A stretch of 64,000 nucleotides of DNA, taken from assembly GCA_002295925.1 (NCBI GenBank), contig DBGO01000008.1, positions 17,763-81,762 of the forward strand, written 5' to 3'. Both the position numbers and the translations under genes were made by a program. Positions 53,239 through 61,797 of the stretch are shown here, piece by piece (the first letter of the stretch is position 1; each line of letters begins with the position of its first letter). Under the pieces are notes generated by a model. It worked only from the letters and a program-made list of their open reading frames with translations. It did no database searches and was not told where the DNA came from. The stretch is from Flavobacteriales bacterium UBA852 (lineage in GTDB: Bacteria; Bacteroidota; Bacteroidia; Flavobacteriales_E; Vicingaceae).

Positions 53239-54166
53239 CAGAAGAAAGTTTATAAAGCAAACAGCAAAAACTTCAGCCGGTTTTGCTGCATTAACCTTAT
53301 TACCAAGATTTTCTTTATTTGCCGCAAAACGAGAAATAGTAAAAGTAACCTTGCTGCACACCAATGATACTCACAGTCATCTCGACCCTTTTCCTGTAAA
53401 TGACCCTAAATACTCCGGATTAGGCGGAATAGCTCGTCGTGCATCATTGGTCGATAAAATCAGGGCACAAGAAAAACATGTTTTGTTGTTTGATGCAGGT
53501 GATATTTTTCAGGGAACACCCTATTTCAACCTTTTTGGCGGAAAGCCTGAGTTTGAACTGATGAGCGAAATGAAATATGATGCCGCTACACTTGGTAATC
53601 ACGATTTTGATAATGGTATTGATGGGTTAGTGAAAATGTTTCCTTATGCAAAATTCCCTTTTATCAATTGCAATTATGATTTTTCGGATACGCAATTGGC
53701 AGGAAAAACAAAGCCGTATAAAATTTTCAATAAAGGTAATGCCAAAATAGGTGTGATAGGAGTAGGTGTGGAATTAGAGGGTTTGGTAGCCAAGAAAAAT
53801 TACGGAAACATTCAGTATTTTGACCCAATAAAAAAAGCCGATGAACAAGCTAAATTTTTAAAATTGGAAGAAAAATGCGATATGGTTGTATGCTTATCGC
53901 ACCTGGGATATAAATACAAAACCAATAAAGTAAGTGATATTCATTTAGCGCAAAATACAGAATATATTGATGTAATCATCGGAGGACACACCCATACTTT
54001 TCTGGATAAACCGGATATTCGGAAAAATAAAGCCGGAAAAAAAGTGTTAATTGCCCAAGTAGGTTGGGCAGGCATTAAATTGGGGAAAATAGATTGTGAA
54101 ATTCCTTTATTTGGAAAGGATATAAATTTCACTTCTACTACTATAAAAATTTCAAAATATCAATAG
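53216..54166 (+). CDS. 5'-nucleotidase metallophosphatase domain protein, Tat-type signal
   Basis: The 316-aa protein holds the catalytic half of a 5'-nucleotidase: LLHTNDTHSHLDPF, DAGDIFQGTPYFN, GNHDFDNGID and IIGGHTHTFLDKP, which bind the two metals. The N-terminus has a twin-arginine signal (NRRKFIKQT, Arg9-Arg10, then a hydrophobic stretch), so it should be exported folded with metals loaded. The ATG at 53216 lies inside the previous gene, giving a 23-nt overlap and probable coupling. The C-terminal substrate domain is in that preceding gene. Confidence 0.9.
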   Translation: MGESHLYNRRKFIKQTAKTSAGFAALTLLPRFSLFAAKREIVKVTLLHTNDTHSHLDPFPVNDPKYSGLGGIARRASLVDKIRAQEKHVLLFDAGDIFQGTPYFNLFGGKPEFELMSEMKYDAATLGNHDFDNGIDGLVKMFPYAKFPFINCNYDFSDTQLAGKTKPYKIFNKGNAKIGVIGVGVELEGLVAKKNYGNIQYFDPIKKADEQAKFLKLEEKCDMVVCLSHLGYKYKTNKVSDIHLAQNTEYIDVIIGGHTHTFLDKPDIRKNKAGKKVLIAQVGWAGIKLGKIDCEIPLFGKDINFTSTTIKISKYQ

Positions 54167-54380
54167 GTATTTCATTTTTTTTTAAACTTTTTTTGTTGTT
54201 TATTTGCTTGTAAGAATACAGATAGCTTTATTAACTTGTTTGATGTTGGCAATCAGGTGTTTGTAGGGAATTTAGAAGGGTAATTTTTTTTCAACATTTT
54301 TTAGTTAAAATATGTAGTGAAAAATAAAATTATTTGTATTATTACAGTCCGAATTGTTTAACAAAAAATATTGAGTATAA
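54167..54380. other. AT-rich spacer upstream of dnaA
   Basis: Runs of T and A, no open frame, no full TAnnTTTG box and no clear DnaA box (TTATCCACA or close). It probably carries the dnaA promoter, but I cannot place it. Confidence 0.4.
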
Positions 54381-55814
54381 ATGCAGAAAGATCACGTACA
54401 AGTATGGCAAAATTGTTTGCAAATTATTAAAGACAATGTTTCGTTACAGAGTTTTAAAACTTGGTTTGAACCAATTGTTCCGGTTAAATTGCAAAATAAT
54501 ATATTAACAATTCAAGTACCAAGTCAATTTTTTTATGAGTGGTTGGAAGAACATTACATAGCCTTATTGAAAAAAACAATTCGAAAAGAATTAGGGCCTG
54601 ACGGAAGATTGGAATACTCAATTATTGTTGAAAGAAGTGCAGGCTCTCAAAAACCATATACCGTAAAAATTCCAACATCAAACAAACCTACTACTAAGAA
54701 TGATCCTGTATCTGTTCCTGTAAATTTGAACAAAGATAAAGGCATACGCAATCCGTTTGCAATTCCGGGATTAAAGAAAATTAATGTTGATTCACAATTA
54801 AATCCCAATTATTCTCTCCAAAATTTTATTGAAGGAGACTGCAACCGTTTAGCCAGAAGTGCCGGTTTTGCCGTAGCCAAAAATCCGGGCGGAACTTCAT
54901 TCAATCCGCTTTTGATATATGGCGGAGTAGGGTTGGGAAAAACCCATTTGGCACAAGCTATTGGTATTGAAGTAAAAAACAACTTGCCAAACAAAACCGT
55001 TTTATACGTTCAGTCCGAAAAATTCACTCATCAATTTATAGAAGCCGTTCGAAGCAACGAACAAAACGATTTTATTCATTTCTATCAAATGATAGATGTA
55101 CTTATTATTGATGATGTTCAATTTTTTGCTGGCAAACCCAAAACGCAAGATGTATTCTTCCATATATTCAACCATTTGCATCAAACCGGTAAACAGTTGA
55201 TTTTAACCTCTGACAAAGCACCGGTAGAAATGCAAGGAATGGAACAACGATTACTTTCACGTTTCAAATGGGGATTGTCTGCCGATTTACAAGCTCCTGA
55301 TTTAGAGACCAGAATGGCTATTTTGGAAAACAAAATGTATAACGAAGGTATTGAGCTGCCAAAAGAAGTAGTAGAATATTTAGCTTATTCAATTACCAGC
55401 AATATCCGTGAATTGGAAGGCGCTTTAATTTCTATAATTGCACAATCTTCGTTGAACAAAAAAGCCATTACCTTGGATTTGGCTAAACAAATGATAGACA
55501 AATTTGTTAAAAACACAACCCGTGAAGTTTCTATCGATTATATCCAAAAAGTAGTATGCGATTATTTTGATTTACCTATAGAATTGATGAAATCAAAAAC
55601 GCGTAAAAGAGAAATCGTGCAAGCACGCCAAATTGCCATGTATTTTTCTAAAAAATTAACTAAATCATCCTTGGCAACCATTGGAATGCACTGTGGCGGA
55701 AAAGACCACGCAACCGTATTACATGCATGTAAAACCGTTAATAACCTGTTGGATACAGACAAACGTTTTCGTCAGTATATCAGTGAAATAGAAAAGAAAA
55801 TCAGTTTACAATAA
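54381..55814 (+). CDS. dnaA: Chromosomal replication initiator protein DnaA
   Basis: The 477-aa initiator has an N-terminal helicase-loading domain (VWQNCLQIIKDNVSLQSFKT), a linker, and the AAA+ domain with Walker A GGVGLGKTHLAQA (about residues 178-190) and Walker B LIIDDVQFF. Domain IV has the DNA-binding signature MHCGGKDHATVLHACKTVNN. The upstream 214 nt are AT-rich, but I see no copies of the DnaA-box consensus there, and dnaN/recF are not adjacent, so the origin is probably elsewhere. Confidence 0.98.
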   Translation: MQKDHVQVWQNCLQIIKDNVSLQSFKTWFEPIVPVKLQNNILTIQVPSQFFYEWLEEHYIALLKKTIRKELGPDGRLEYSIIVERSAGSQKPYTVKIPTSNKPTTKNDPVSVPVNLNKDKGIRNPFAIPGLKKINVDSQLNPNYSLQNFIEGDCNRLARSAGFAVAKNPGGTSFNPLLIYGGVGLGKTHLAQAIGIEVKNNLPNKTVLYVQSEKFTHQFIEAVRSNEQNDFIHFYQMIDVLIIDDVQFFAGKPKTQDVFFHIFNHLHQTGKQLILTSDKAPVEMQGMEQRLLSRFKWGLSADLQAPDLETRMAILENKMYNEGIELPKEVVEYLAYSITSNIRELEGALISIIAQSSLNKKAITLDLAKQMIDKFVKNTTREVSIDYIQKVVCDYFDLPIELMKSKTRKREIVQARQIAMYFSKKLTKSSLATIGMHCGGKDHATVLHACKTVNNLLDTDKRFRQYISEIEKKISLQ

Positions 55815-55827
55815 TTCAAACCTCTTA

Positions 55828-55858
55828 AAGCCCTTTCATTTGGAAAGGGCTTCTTTTT
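55828..55858 (+). terminator. dnaA terminator
   Basis: AAGCCCTTTC pairs with GAAAGGGCTT over 10 bp around a five-base loop, followed by a T-rich tract with one C. The tyrosine phosphatase gene starts 7 nt later. Confidence 0.88.
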
Positions 55859-55864
55859 ATCGAT

Positions 55865-56332
55865 ATGAAAAAAATATTATTTGTTTGTTTAGGTAATATC
55901 TGCCGTTCTACAATGGCAGAAGGAATACTACGCAAAAAATTAGAAGAAAGAGGCATTAATGCCGAAGTAGATTCTGCCGGAACATCCAATTATCATATTG
56001 GCGAAGCTCCCGATGAACGTTCCATTAAAACAGCTTATCGCCATGGTATAGATATTTCCATGCAAAAAGGCAGGCAGTTTACCACCTCAGATTTTGATGC
56101 TTTTGATTACATATATGCAATGGATACTTTTAATCTTGATAATATCCTAAGCAAAGCAAGAACCGATACCGACAGGCAAAAAGTGAAATTAGTGTTGGAC
56201 ATGACGTATCCGGGTGAAGAAATGTCTGTTCCCGACCCATATTATGGTGGCGACGAAGGGTTTGAACACGTATTTCAGTTGTTGGATAAAGCGTGTAATG
56301 AAATTTGTAATCAATTGGAACAAGAAAAATGA
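55865..56332 (+). CDS. Low-molecular-weight protein-tyrosine phosphatase
   Basis: The 155-aa enzyme has the P-loop VCLGNICRSTMAEG (C8 nucleophile, R14) right at the N-terminus and the general acid Asp in VPDPYYGG near residue 122. It dephosphorylates phosphotyrosine. In many bacteria such enzymes pair with tyrosine kinases of capsule synthesis, but none is nearby. Its stop overlaps the next start (ATGA), giving a 4-nt overlap with the methylase gene. Confidence 0.95.
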   Translation: MKKILFVCLGNICRSTMAEGILRKKLEERGINAEVDSAGTSNYHIGEAPDERSIKTAYRHGIDISMQKGRQFTTSDFDAFDYIYAMDTFNLDNILSKARTDTDRQKVKLVLDMTYPGEEMSVPDPYYGGDEGFEHVFQLLDKACNEICNQLEQEK

Positions 56333-57027
56333 GTGTAATTTATTTGATACCCAATACCTTGGGAGAGAATAATTTCGATAAAATTTTCCCGGCTTACAAT
56401 AAAGAAATCATTTCCCGGTTACGCGTTTTTGCCGTAGAAAATATAAAAACAGCACGGCGGTTAATTGCTGCACTTGGGTTGAGGGAAATTATCGACCAAT
56501 CGGAATTTATTGTTTTAAACAACAAAACCAACCCACAAGATGTGCTTACATTTTTACATCAAAATAAAGCAAAAAATATTGGTGTAGTCTCTGAAGCCGG
56601 ATGCCCCGGAATTGCTGACCCCGGTGCAGATTTGGTTCGTTTTGCTCATCAAAACGGATTTAAAGTAGAGCCTTTGGTTGGTCCGTCTTCCATTTTGTTG
56701 GCGTTAATTGCTTCGGGACTTAACGGACAGAATTTTTCTTTTACAGGATATTTGCCCAAGCAACAAAACGAGCGGGTGAGAAAAATAAAACAATTGGAAC
56801 AAAAAGTATTGAAAGAAAATCAAACCCAATTATTTATAGAAACACCTTACAGGGTGCAACATATGTTAGATGATTTGCTCAAACATTTACATCCCGAAAC
56901 GTTGCTGTGTGTTGCCAAAAATATTACGATGACTAATCAAATGATAAAAACTTTGCCGGTAGCAGAGTGGAAATCGGAAAATATCGATTTGAACAAACAA
57001 CAAGTGATTTTTTGTATCGGAAGATAG
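56329..57027 (+). CDS. RsmI-like SAM-dependent methylase (tetrapyrrole methylase fold)
   Basis: The 232-aa protein has the tetrapyrrole methylase fold with VSEAGCPGIADPGADLVRFA and VGPSSILLALIASGLNGQNF, which match RsmI. It also has FTGYLPKQQNERV and FIETPYRVQHMLDDL. It lacks the usual RsmI opening (GTLYVVATPIGN): it starts with LIPNTLGENNFDKIFPAYNK. It is therefore the shorter paralogue common in Bacteroidota, likely an rRNA or tetrapyrrole-type methylase of uncertain substrate. It overlaps the phosphatase gene by 4 nt. Confidence 0.88.
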   Translation: MSVIYLIPNTLGENNFDKIFPAYNKEIISRLRVFAVENIKTARRLIAALGLREIIDQSEFIVLNNKTNPQDVLTFLHQNKAKNIGVVSEAGCPGIADPGADLVRFAHQNGFKVEPLVGPSSILLALIASGLNGQNFSFTGYLPKQQNERVRKIKQLEQKVLKENQTQLFIETPYRVQHMLDDLLKHLHPETLLCVAKNITMTNQMIKTLPVAEWKSENIDLNKQQVIFCIGR

Positions 57028-57058
57028 AGAACTTAGATTTTTAACCAAAAAAGGATAA

Positions 57059-58018
57059 CTACAAAAAATATTTATCTTTCAAATGCTCGGGAATAATATT
57101 CAATTCTTGTTGAAGTTGTTTGTTTTTTTGAGCAAAATATTCAGTTAAATACAGTTTTTTTTCTTTTGAAAAATCAATTTTTTTACCAGATGATGTTTTA
57201 TTGATAATGGCTCTTTTTCTACGGTAATAATAAGCAGCAATAAATTTATTATGTTGGGCAAAAGTGGCCAATCGGTTAAGTTTTCTGAGCTTTTCGGCTT
57301 GCGAGGCATCTAATCCCGAATTAATCTTTGGCTGTTCAAAAAATAATTTTTTCACCTTTTCGGAAAAGGGAGTGTCTAATGCATGTTCAAGGTTGGTGAT
57401 GAATTTTTCTTTGTTCATCACAAAATCTTCATAAAACAAAACGCACACTTTTGGAAACAGCGATTGATACAATTTAATCAAGGGTAAATAGTCATATCCT
57501 TCTATGTGCTCGTAAGAATCGGTAACTGGATATCTGGTATGATGTAGATTGGGTGATTTTTGTGCAAAATAATCGTGCAAACTGAAATTTTCTTCGTTGG
57601 TAATGATAAAATCATCTAATGATTTGGTTTCTTTCCATTGCAAATTTATTTCATACATTGAGCGCAGTAAATCCGGTTGGTTGCGTAACGTTAAAATAAT
57701 TGTCGCTTCGGGAAATAGAGCTTTAAGCCGTTGTGCATTTCGGGAGCGGTTGCCGTTATACCAAAACAATGATTGACCGGTAAAATTTTCATTGGAGATT
57801 AACACTTTTTCCCGTTGATACAGTTCGGTCAGTTTATTTTTTACTTCTTCAAAACTATATAAACTGTCATCTTGATATTGCAATTTTTGAAATGGTGCAC
57901 CAAAATGCGAGTAAGGCAGCGACACCAGTTGAAAATCGGTAATGAACGGAAAAATATTTCGTTGTAAAAACGTAGTAGCCGTTCGCGGCATTCCGATATG
58001 AATATAAAATTGCGTCAA
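57059..58018 (-). CDS. Sulfotransferase family protein
   Basis: The 319-aa protein has the PAPS 5'-phosphosulfate loop at the N-terminus (FYIHIGMPRTATTFLQRNIF, residues 4-23) and a later 3'-phosphate-type segment (ATIILTLRNQPDLLRSMYEI). No signal peptide. It should transfer sulfate from PAPS to a hydroxyl or amine on a carbohydrate or lipid. It is the most downstream gene of a minus-strand run, 2 nt after the lipoprotein hydrolase gene. No PAPS synthesis genes are in view. Confidence 0.88.
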   Translation of the reverse strand: MTQFYIHIGMPRTATTFLQRNIFPFITDFQLVSLPYSHFGAPFQKLQYQDDSLYSFEEVKNKLTELYQREKVLISNENFTGQSLFWYNGNRSRNAQRLKALFPEATIILTLRNQPDLLRSMYEINLQWKETKSLDDFIITNEENFSLHDYFAQKSPNLHHTRYPVTDSYEHIEGYDYLPLIKLYQSLFPKVCVLFYEDFVMNKEKFITNLEHALDTPFSEKVKKLFFEQPKINSGLDASQAEKLRKLNRLATFAQHNKFIAAYYYRRKRAIINKTSSGKKIDFSKEKKLYLTEYFAQKNKQLQQELNIIPEHLKDKYFL

Positions 58019-58020
58019 GT

Positions 58021-58926
58021 TTATTTTATAATGAATTGATAAACAGTTTGTAAATAATTTTCTAAGCCCATTGTTTCGGGTACACCGTTCTTTCCGTGTT
58101 TGGCTCCGTTTATGCGGTGTGCTTCTTTGTAAATTCCTTGGTAATTGTCAAAAATAATTTCACCGTTCGATATGGCTACATAATCATCTTCTTTTCCGTG
58201 AAACCAGCAAAAAGGTTGTTGAACAGATTTTATTTTTTCGGCATTATTAAATTCGAGTGTGCTCAGAAATTTTGCCGAAAAGTTAATAATGGTAGATTCT
58301 TGCGCTAAATTATCAACCGATGCCATTGGCGATTCCAGTATTAATTTAGAAGGTTTGAACGAAGCAAAATCAGCGGCTATTTTTGTAGCCGGAACAGTTC
58401 CTAAGCTAAATCCGTAAATGATAGTGTTTTCAGCATTTACACCTTTATTTTTTAGCCATAAACAAGCCGCTTCAACATCTTCGTATAAGCCGGTTTCTGT
58501 GGGTTCACCTTCCGATTTTCCATAACCCCGGTAATCCATCATTAATACGCCATACCGGTGTTTTCCGCCCGTAAAAGCAAGCAGTTTTGCCCTGCTCCAA
58601 TAATAATCCATATTATTTGCTTGTCCGTGGCAGTAAATAATAATTGTATCGGTTGCAATTGTACTTAAATCGCCAATATAAACGCCGTAAATGGTGTAAT
58701 CATTTCCATCTTCGGATGAATGTGAAATAAAAGACAATTCGTGAATTTTATCAGAAGAAACAGAGTAAGTGTTTGGCAACGTCAACTCAGTATCGCCATT
58801 GTAATTTTCAAAAAGATATTTATCCGTTTTTTCAGAAGGAAAAGCAATAGCATCCAAATTGTTTTTTTTACATCCGCTGATTATTGTCAGCATCGAAAAT
58901 AATAATATGGTAATTTTTGGTTTCAT
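58021..58926 (-). CDS. Alpha/beta hydrolase lipoprotein
   Basis: The 301-aa protein has a lipoprotein signal ending IISGC (Cys19). An alpha/beta-hydrolase domain with YCHGQANNMDYYWSR (oxyanion loop), LMMDYRGYGKSEGEP, nucleophile elbow YGFSLGTVPA near residue 172, HGKEDDYV (Asp) and GAKHG (catalytic His) follows. The fold matches the ABHD-like or bem46-like group. It is probably tethered to the outer or inner membrane and acts on lipids or esters. It is 5 nt after the next gene upstream and 2 nt before the sulfotransferase gene. Confidence 0.87.
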   Translation of the reverse strand: MKPKITILLFSMLTIISGCKKNNLDAIAFPSEKTDKYLFENYNGDTELTLPNTYSVSSDKIHELSFISHSSEDGNDYTIYGVYIGDLSTIATDTIIIYCHGQANNMDYYWSRAKLLAFTGGKHRYGVLMMDYRGYGKSEGEPTETGLYEDVEAACLWLKNKGVNAENTIIYGFSLGTVPATKIAADFASFKPSKLILESPMASVDNLAQESTIINFSAKFLSTLEFNNAEKIKSVQQPFCWFHGKEDDYVAISNGEIIFDNYQGIYKEAHRINGAKHGKNGVPETMGLENYLQTVYQFIIK

Positions 58927-58931
58927 ATTAT

Positions 58932-59624
58932 TTATTTAAAAGTTTTTGAAATTCCTATAAAAACGGCTGTGGCGCCATAATTTCCAAGCATACTTTTCCA
59001 TGGAATAAAACTGTATGTGTTTTCTTGATTGGGAGCCAATAATTTTATTTCGGCAGTGAATTGCCAATGATTTTTCAGATTGAACACTGTACCCATTTGC
59101 GGGTTGAAAATCCAATGTTGAGCAATGGGTTGGTCATTGGCTCGTTTGTTTGCCAATTCAAACCAATTGGAAATTCCTAAATAAGCATAATGATTTTTTT
59201 TGCCGAAAAACCGGTAAGCATTTATGTCGAGTTGCGGCCATAAGCGAGTTGTAGGTGAGTCGAAATCGGTAATAAAATTAATAACCGGCGAAACAGAAAT
59301 ATTTGTTTTACCGTTTTTACTTGCATATACGTTTTTTGTACATCCAATATCGAGTTGTAAATTATTGAAGTAGAGAGATGTAGTATGTAATCCGGTAAAG
59401 AGGGTTAGACCGGTATCTATGCCAAAACCACCAACTACTGATGTAAGTGGCAATGGAATAGTGCCGCTTCCGTATTCAATCATTTCGCCGCCAAAAGTAA
59501 ACCCAATGTTTTTTTCGCCTTTTTCCAATGGTTTTACATACCTTGACGGAGCGCATGAGTCTAGTGTAAACGCCAATAAACCGATTTGAATAAAAACAAA
59601 GAGATTATTTTTTATTGTTGCCAT
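58932..59624 (-). CDS. Lipoprotein, possibly outer-membrane beta-barrel-like
   Basis: Read from MATIKNNLFVFIQIGLLAFT, this is a 230-aa protein with a lipobox ending LDSC (Cys24). The rest has short alternating strands (GFTFGGEMIEYGSG, FTGLHTTSLYFNNLQLDIG, HYAYLGISNWFEL) and ends with an aromatic strand GATAVFIGISKTFK, consistent with a beta structure. I do not recognise a family. The same frame is open to 59741, but the internal start at 59624 supplies the signal peptide and overlaps the small membrane-protein gene by 20 nt. Confidence 0.75.
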   Translation of the reverse strand: MATIKNNLFVFIQIGLLAFTLDSCAPSRYVKPLEKGEKNIGFTFGGEMIEYGSGTIPLPLTSVVGGFGIDTGLTLFTGLHTTSLYFNNLQLDIGCTKNVYASKNGKTNISVSPVINFITDFDSPTTRLWPQLDINAYRFFGKKNHYAYLGISNWFELANKRANDQPIAQHWIFNPQMGTVFNLKNHWQFTAEIKLLAPNQENTYSFIPWKSMLGNYGATAVFIGISKTFK

Positions 59625-59775
59625 AGTTGTTGAGCATAAATATTGAACTGATGGGTAAAAATAATACAAATACAAATGGCACATTGTATCCGGCCATCCA
59701 TAAAACAATAAAAATAAGCGTGATGAAAATCGACGCACCAAACAAAATAAGATTTATCAATCGTTTTTTTGACAT
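59605..59775 (-). CDS. Small two-helix membrane protein, 56 aa
   Basis: The frame runs from ATG 59775 to TAA 59605: MSKKRLINLILFGASIFITL, then IFIVLWMAGYNVPFVFVLFL, then PISSIFMLNNYGNNKK. There are two long hydrophobic segments with a short turn (GYN) and positively charged ends, consistent with a helical hairpin. It starts 11 nt after the DUF6438 gene and overlaps the following lipoprotein start by 20 nt, so it sits between two co-directional genes as a coupled operon member. No homology known to me. Confidence 0.7.
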   Translation of the reverse strand: MSKKRLINLILFGASIFITLIFIVLWMAGYNVPFVFVLFLPISSIFMLNNYGNNKK

Positions 59776-59786
59776 ACGGCGTTGAT

Positions 59787-60275
59787 TTATTCAGCTAAAA
59801 TCCATTTTTTATCTTTAATCAATGCATCAATGAGTTTTTCAAATCTTTTAAGCTCTTGCGGAGCATCCACACGGTCAATGATTTGTTTTCGCTTTTCTTT
59901 TTCTTTATAAATAATTACTGTTGAAGGAATATCGGTAACCGGACGGTCGTATTTGTTTTTCAAATCAAAAATGGCAATTTCTTTAGCCATTTGTTTAACT
60001 TGTTGTAAATCGTCATTGGTTAATAGCAAAGTGTAAACACCTGTTTTTTCAACAAACTTTTTGCCGTGATATGTGGTTTTACCGTCATTCATTATCAAAA
60101 CCGAGTAAGTTGGGCATTGACCAAAACACGGTGAACGTTCCATATAAACCAATGTGTCGAGTTTGGCATTTGCTGTTTCTTCTTGGTTATTGCTTTGTTC
60201 TTTAACCACTTTTTCTTTGTTTTTGCAAGCAAAGAAAACAGCAATGATTGTCAGAGTGAATAGTATATTTTTCAT
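59787..60275 (-). CDS. DUF6438 domain lipoprotein
   Basis: Read from MKNILFTLTIIAVFFACKNK, this is a 162-aa lipoprotein (Cys17). After a polar linker comes the DUF6438 domain with MERSPCFGQCPTYSVLIMND, GKTTYHGKKFVEKTGVYTLL and PSTVIIYKE. The two Cys in PCFGQCP are typical. The same frame is open to 60416, but upstream residues have no signal and overlap wecB. Function unknown. It lies 61 nt after wecB. Confidence 0.88.
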   Translation of the reverse strand: MKNILFTLTIIAVFFACKNKEKVVKEQSNNQEETANAKLDTLVYMERSPCFGQCPTYSVLIMNDGKTTYHGKKFVEKTGVYTLLLTNDDLQQVKQMAKEIAIFDLKNKYDRPVTDIPSTVIIYKEKEKRKQIIDRVDAPQELKRFEKLIDALIKDKKWILAE

Positions 60276-60336
60276 AATAGAAAGTTTATCAAAAATACTG
60301 TTTTTTAGTTGTAATGAGGCAAATATTACACCAAGA

Positions 60337-61440
60337 TTATTTTTCGTACAAATCGTTGTAAATATGCTTAACAATACGTTGCGTTGCTTTTCCGTCCCAA
60401 AGCGGAGGTATTTCACCTTTTTTGTATTGGTTCAGGTATATTTTTTCGATATTTTCTTCCAATGCCATTTGATTGGGAATAAGTGTGTTCGTTCCCATTG
60501 TTATGGTAACAGGTCGTTCGGTATTTTGTCTGAAAGTTAAACAAGGAATTTTTCTAAACGTTGTTTCTTCTTGTATTCCACCGCTGTCGGTAACAATGTA
60601 TTTGGCATATTTAATGCTTTTCTGAAAATCAAAGTAACTTAAAGGAGATGTGATAATCAGATTTTCAAGAGCGGTTATTTTTTCCCATAAATGATGTTTT
60701 AATAAATTGTTTTTTGTGCGCGGATGAATAGGAAAAAGTGTTTTTTGATGCCTGGTAATTGTTTCGATTATTTCGGTCAGCTCGTGTAGTTTTTTATATG
60801 AATCTACATTTGACGGTCGGTGAAAAGTAATAAGTGCATACTCGTGAGGGGTGAGGTTGTATTGTTCCAAAACGGAACTTTTTTCAATCATTGGTTCAAA
60901 AGCAATAAGCGTATCTATCATTGTATTGCCTACAAAATATATATGAGCATTATCGGTTTGTTCTTCAAGCAGATGGTCTATTCCGGAAGATTCGGTAACA
61001 AAAAAACGGTCGGAAACTTTATCGGTAATTTCGCGGTTTATTTCTTCGGGCATTGAGCGGTCAAAGCTTCGCAATCCGGCTTCGAGGTGATATAAAAAAT
61101 AACCGTTTTTGTGTGCTGCCAAAGCACCGGCGAGTGTAGAATTTACATCGCCCACTACAATTACTGCATCGGGTTTGTGCGTATTAAAATGTTGTGCCAG
61201 TTGCGCGATGGTTTCGCCAATTTGTTGAGCAGGATTTTTTGCTTGTATGTTTAATTGGTGTGGTTGAGGCAGATTGAATTGTTTAAAAAAGATATTACTC
61301 ATTTCATCATCAAAATGCTGACCGGTGTGCACCAGCGAGAAATTGAATTTTCCGGGAAATTGTTTTTCAAATTCTAATTGAAATTGAGATATTTTTATAA
61401 AATTCGGACGAGTTCCTACAACACAAGTAATATTTTTCAT
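60337..61440 (-). CDS. wecB: UDP-N-acetylglucosamine 2-epimerase (non-hydrolysing)
   Basis: The 367-aa GT-B fold enzyme converts UDP-GlcNAc to UDP-ManNAc for surface polysaccharides. It has the N-terminal VVGTRPNFIKISQFQLEFEK, VHTGQHFDDEMSNIFF, VVGDVNSTLAGALAAHKNG, HLEAGLRSFDRSMPEEINRE, and VTDSGGIQEETTFRKIPCL. All family motifs are intact. No dehydrogenase (wecC) is adjacent, so the polysaccharide is unknown. It lies 19 nt after the DUF4834 gene. Confidence 0.96.
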   Translation of the reverse strand: MKNITCVVGTRPNFIKISQFQLEFEKQFPGKFNFSLVHTGQHFDDEMSNIFFKQFNLPQPHQLNIQAKNPAQQIGETIAQLAQHFNTHKPDAVIVVGDVNSTLAGALAAHKNGYFLYHLEAGLRSFDRSMPEEINREITDKVSDRFFVTESSGIDHLLEEQTDNAHIYFVGNTMIDTLIAFEPMIEKSSVLEQYNLTPHEYALITFHRPSNVDSYKKLHELTEIIETITRHQKTLFPIHPRTKNNLLKHHLWEKITALENLIITSPLSYFDFQKSIKYAKYIVTDSGGIQEETTFRKIPCLTFRQNTERPVTITMGTNTLIPNQMALEENIEKIYLNQYKKGEIPPLWDGKATQRIVKHIYNDLYEK

Positions 61441-61459
61441 TGGATGTGTTTATACCTGA

Positions 61460-61726
61460 TTATTCGTTAATTTCTTCGTAATCAACATATTCGCCAATTT
61501 TGTCGGAAATATGTTCATTATCTTTTTTTGATGATGAAGCATCAGCATTTGAATTGCTCTTTGTATTTTTTTGATATTGGTTATACATGTTTTGTTGCTG
61601 TTTGTTTACCGCTTTTTTTATCAAAACGGGTAAAAAAATACGAGCCAAAAATCGTAAAATATAGATTACACCTACAATGATGGCTATAGTGCGTAAAAAA
61701 TTTATAAAACCGGCTTGTTGCATCAT
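61460..61726 (-). CDS. DUF4834 family membrane protein
   Basis: The 88-aa protein has one N-terminal transmembrane helix (about residues 9-33), then a basic segment (KKAVNKQQQNMYNQYQKN), a polar low-complexity stretch, and the acidic family-typical tail KIGEYVDYEEINE. DUF4834 is a Bacteroidota family of unknown function. It sits 71 nt downstream of the TPR-SpoIIE gene and 19 nt before wecB on the minus strand. Confidence 0.87.
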   Translation of the reverse strand: MMQQAGFINFLRTIAIIVGVIYILRFLARIFLPVLIKKAVNKQQQNMYNQYQKNTKSNSNADASSSKKDNEHISDKIGEYVDYEEINE

Positions 61727-61797
61727 TTTGTTTGGATTGATATTTCAAAAATAACCAAAATATGTGTGAATAGAAAAGTAAATGAGGTTGGCAACAG

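Noticed and set aside
54167..54380. Replication origin upstream of dnaA
   Set aside because: AT-rich, but I see no DnaA-box copies and the neighbours are not dnaN, recF or gidA-type genes; the evidence is too weak.
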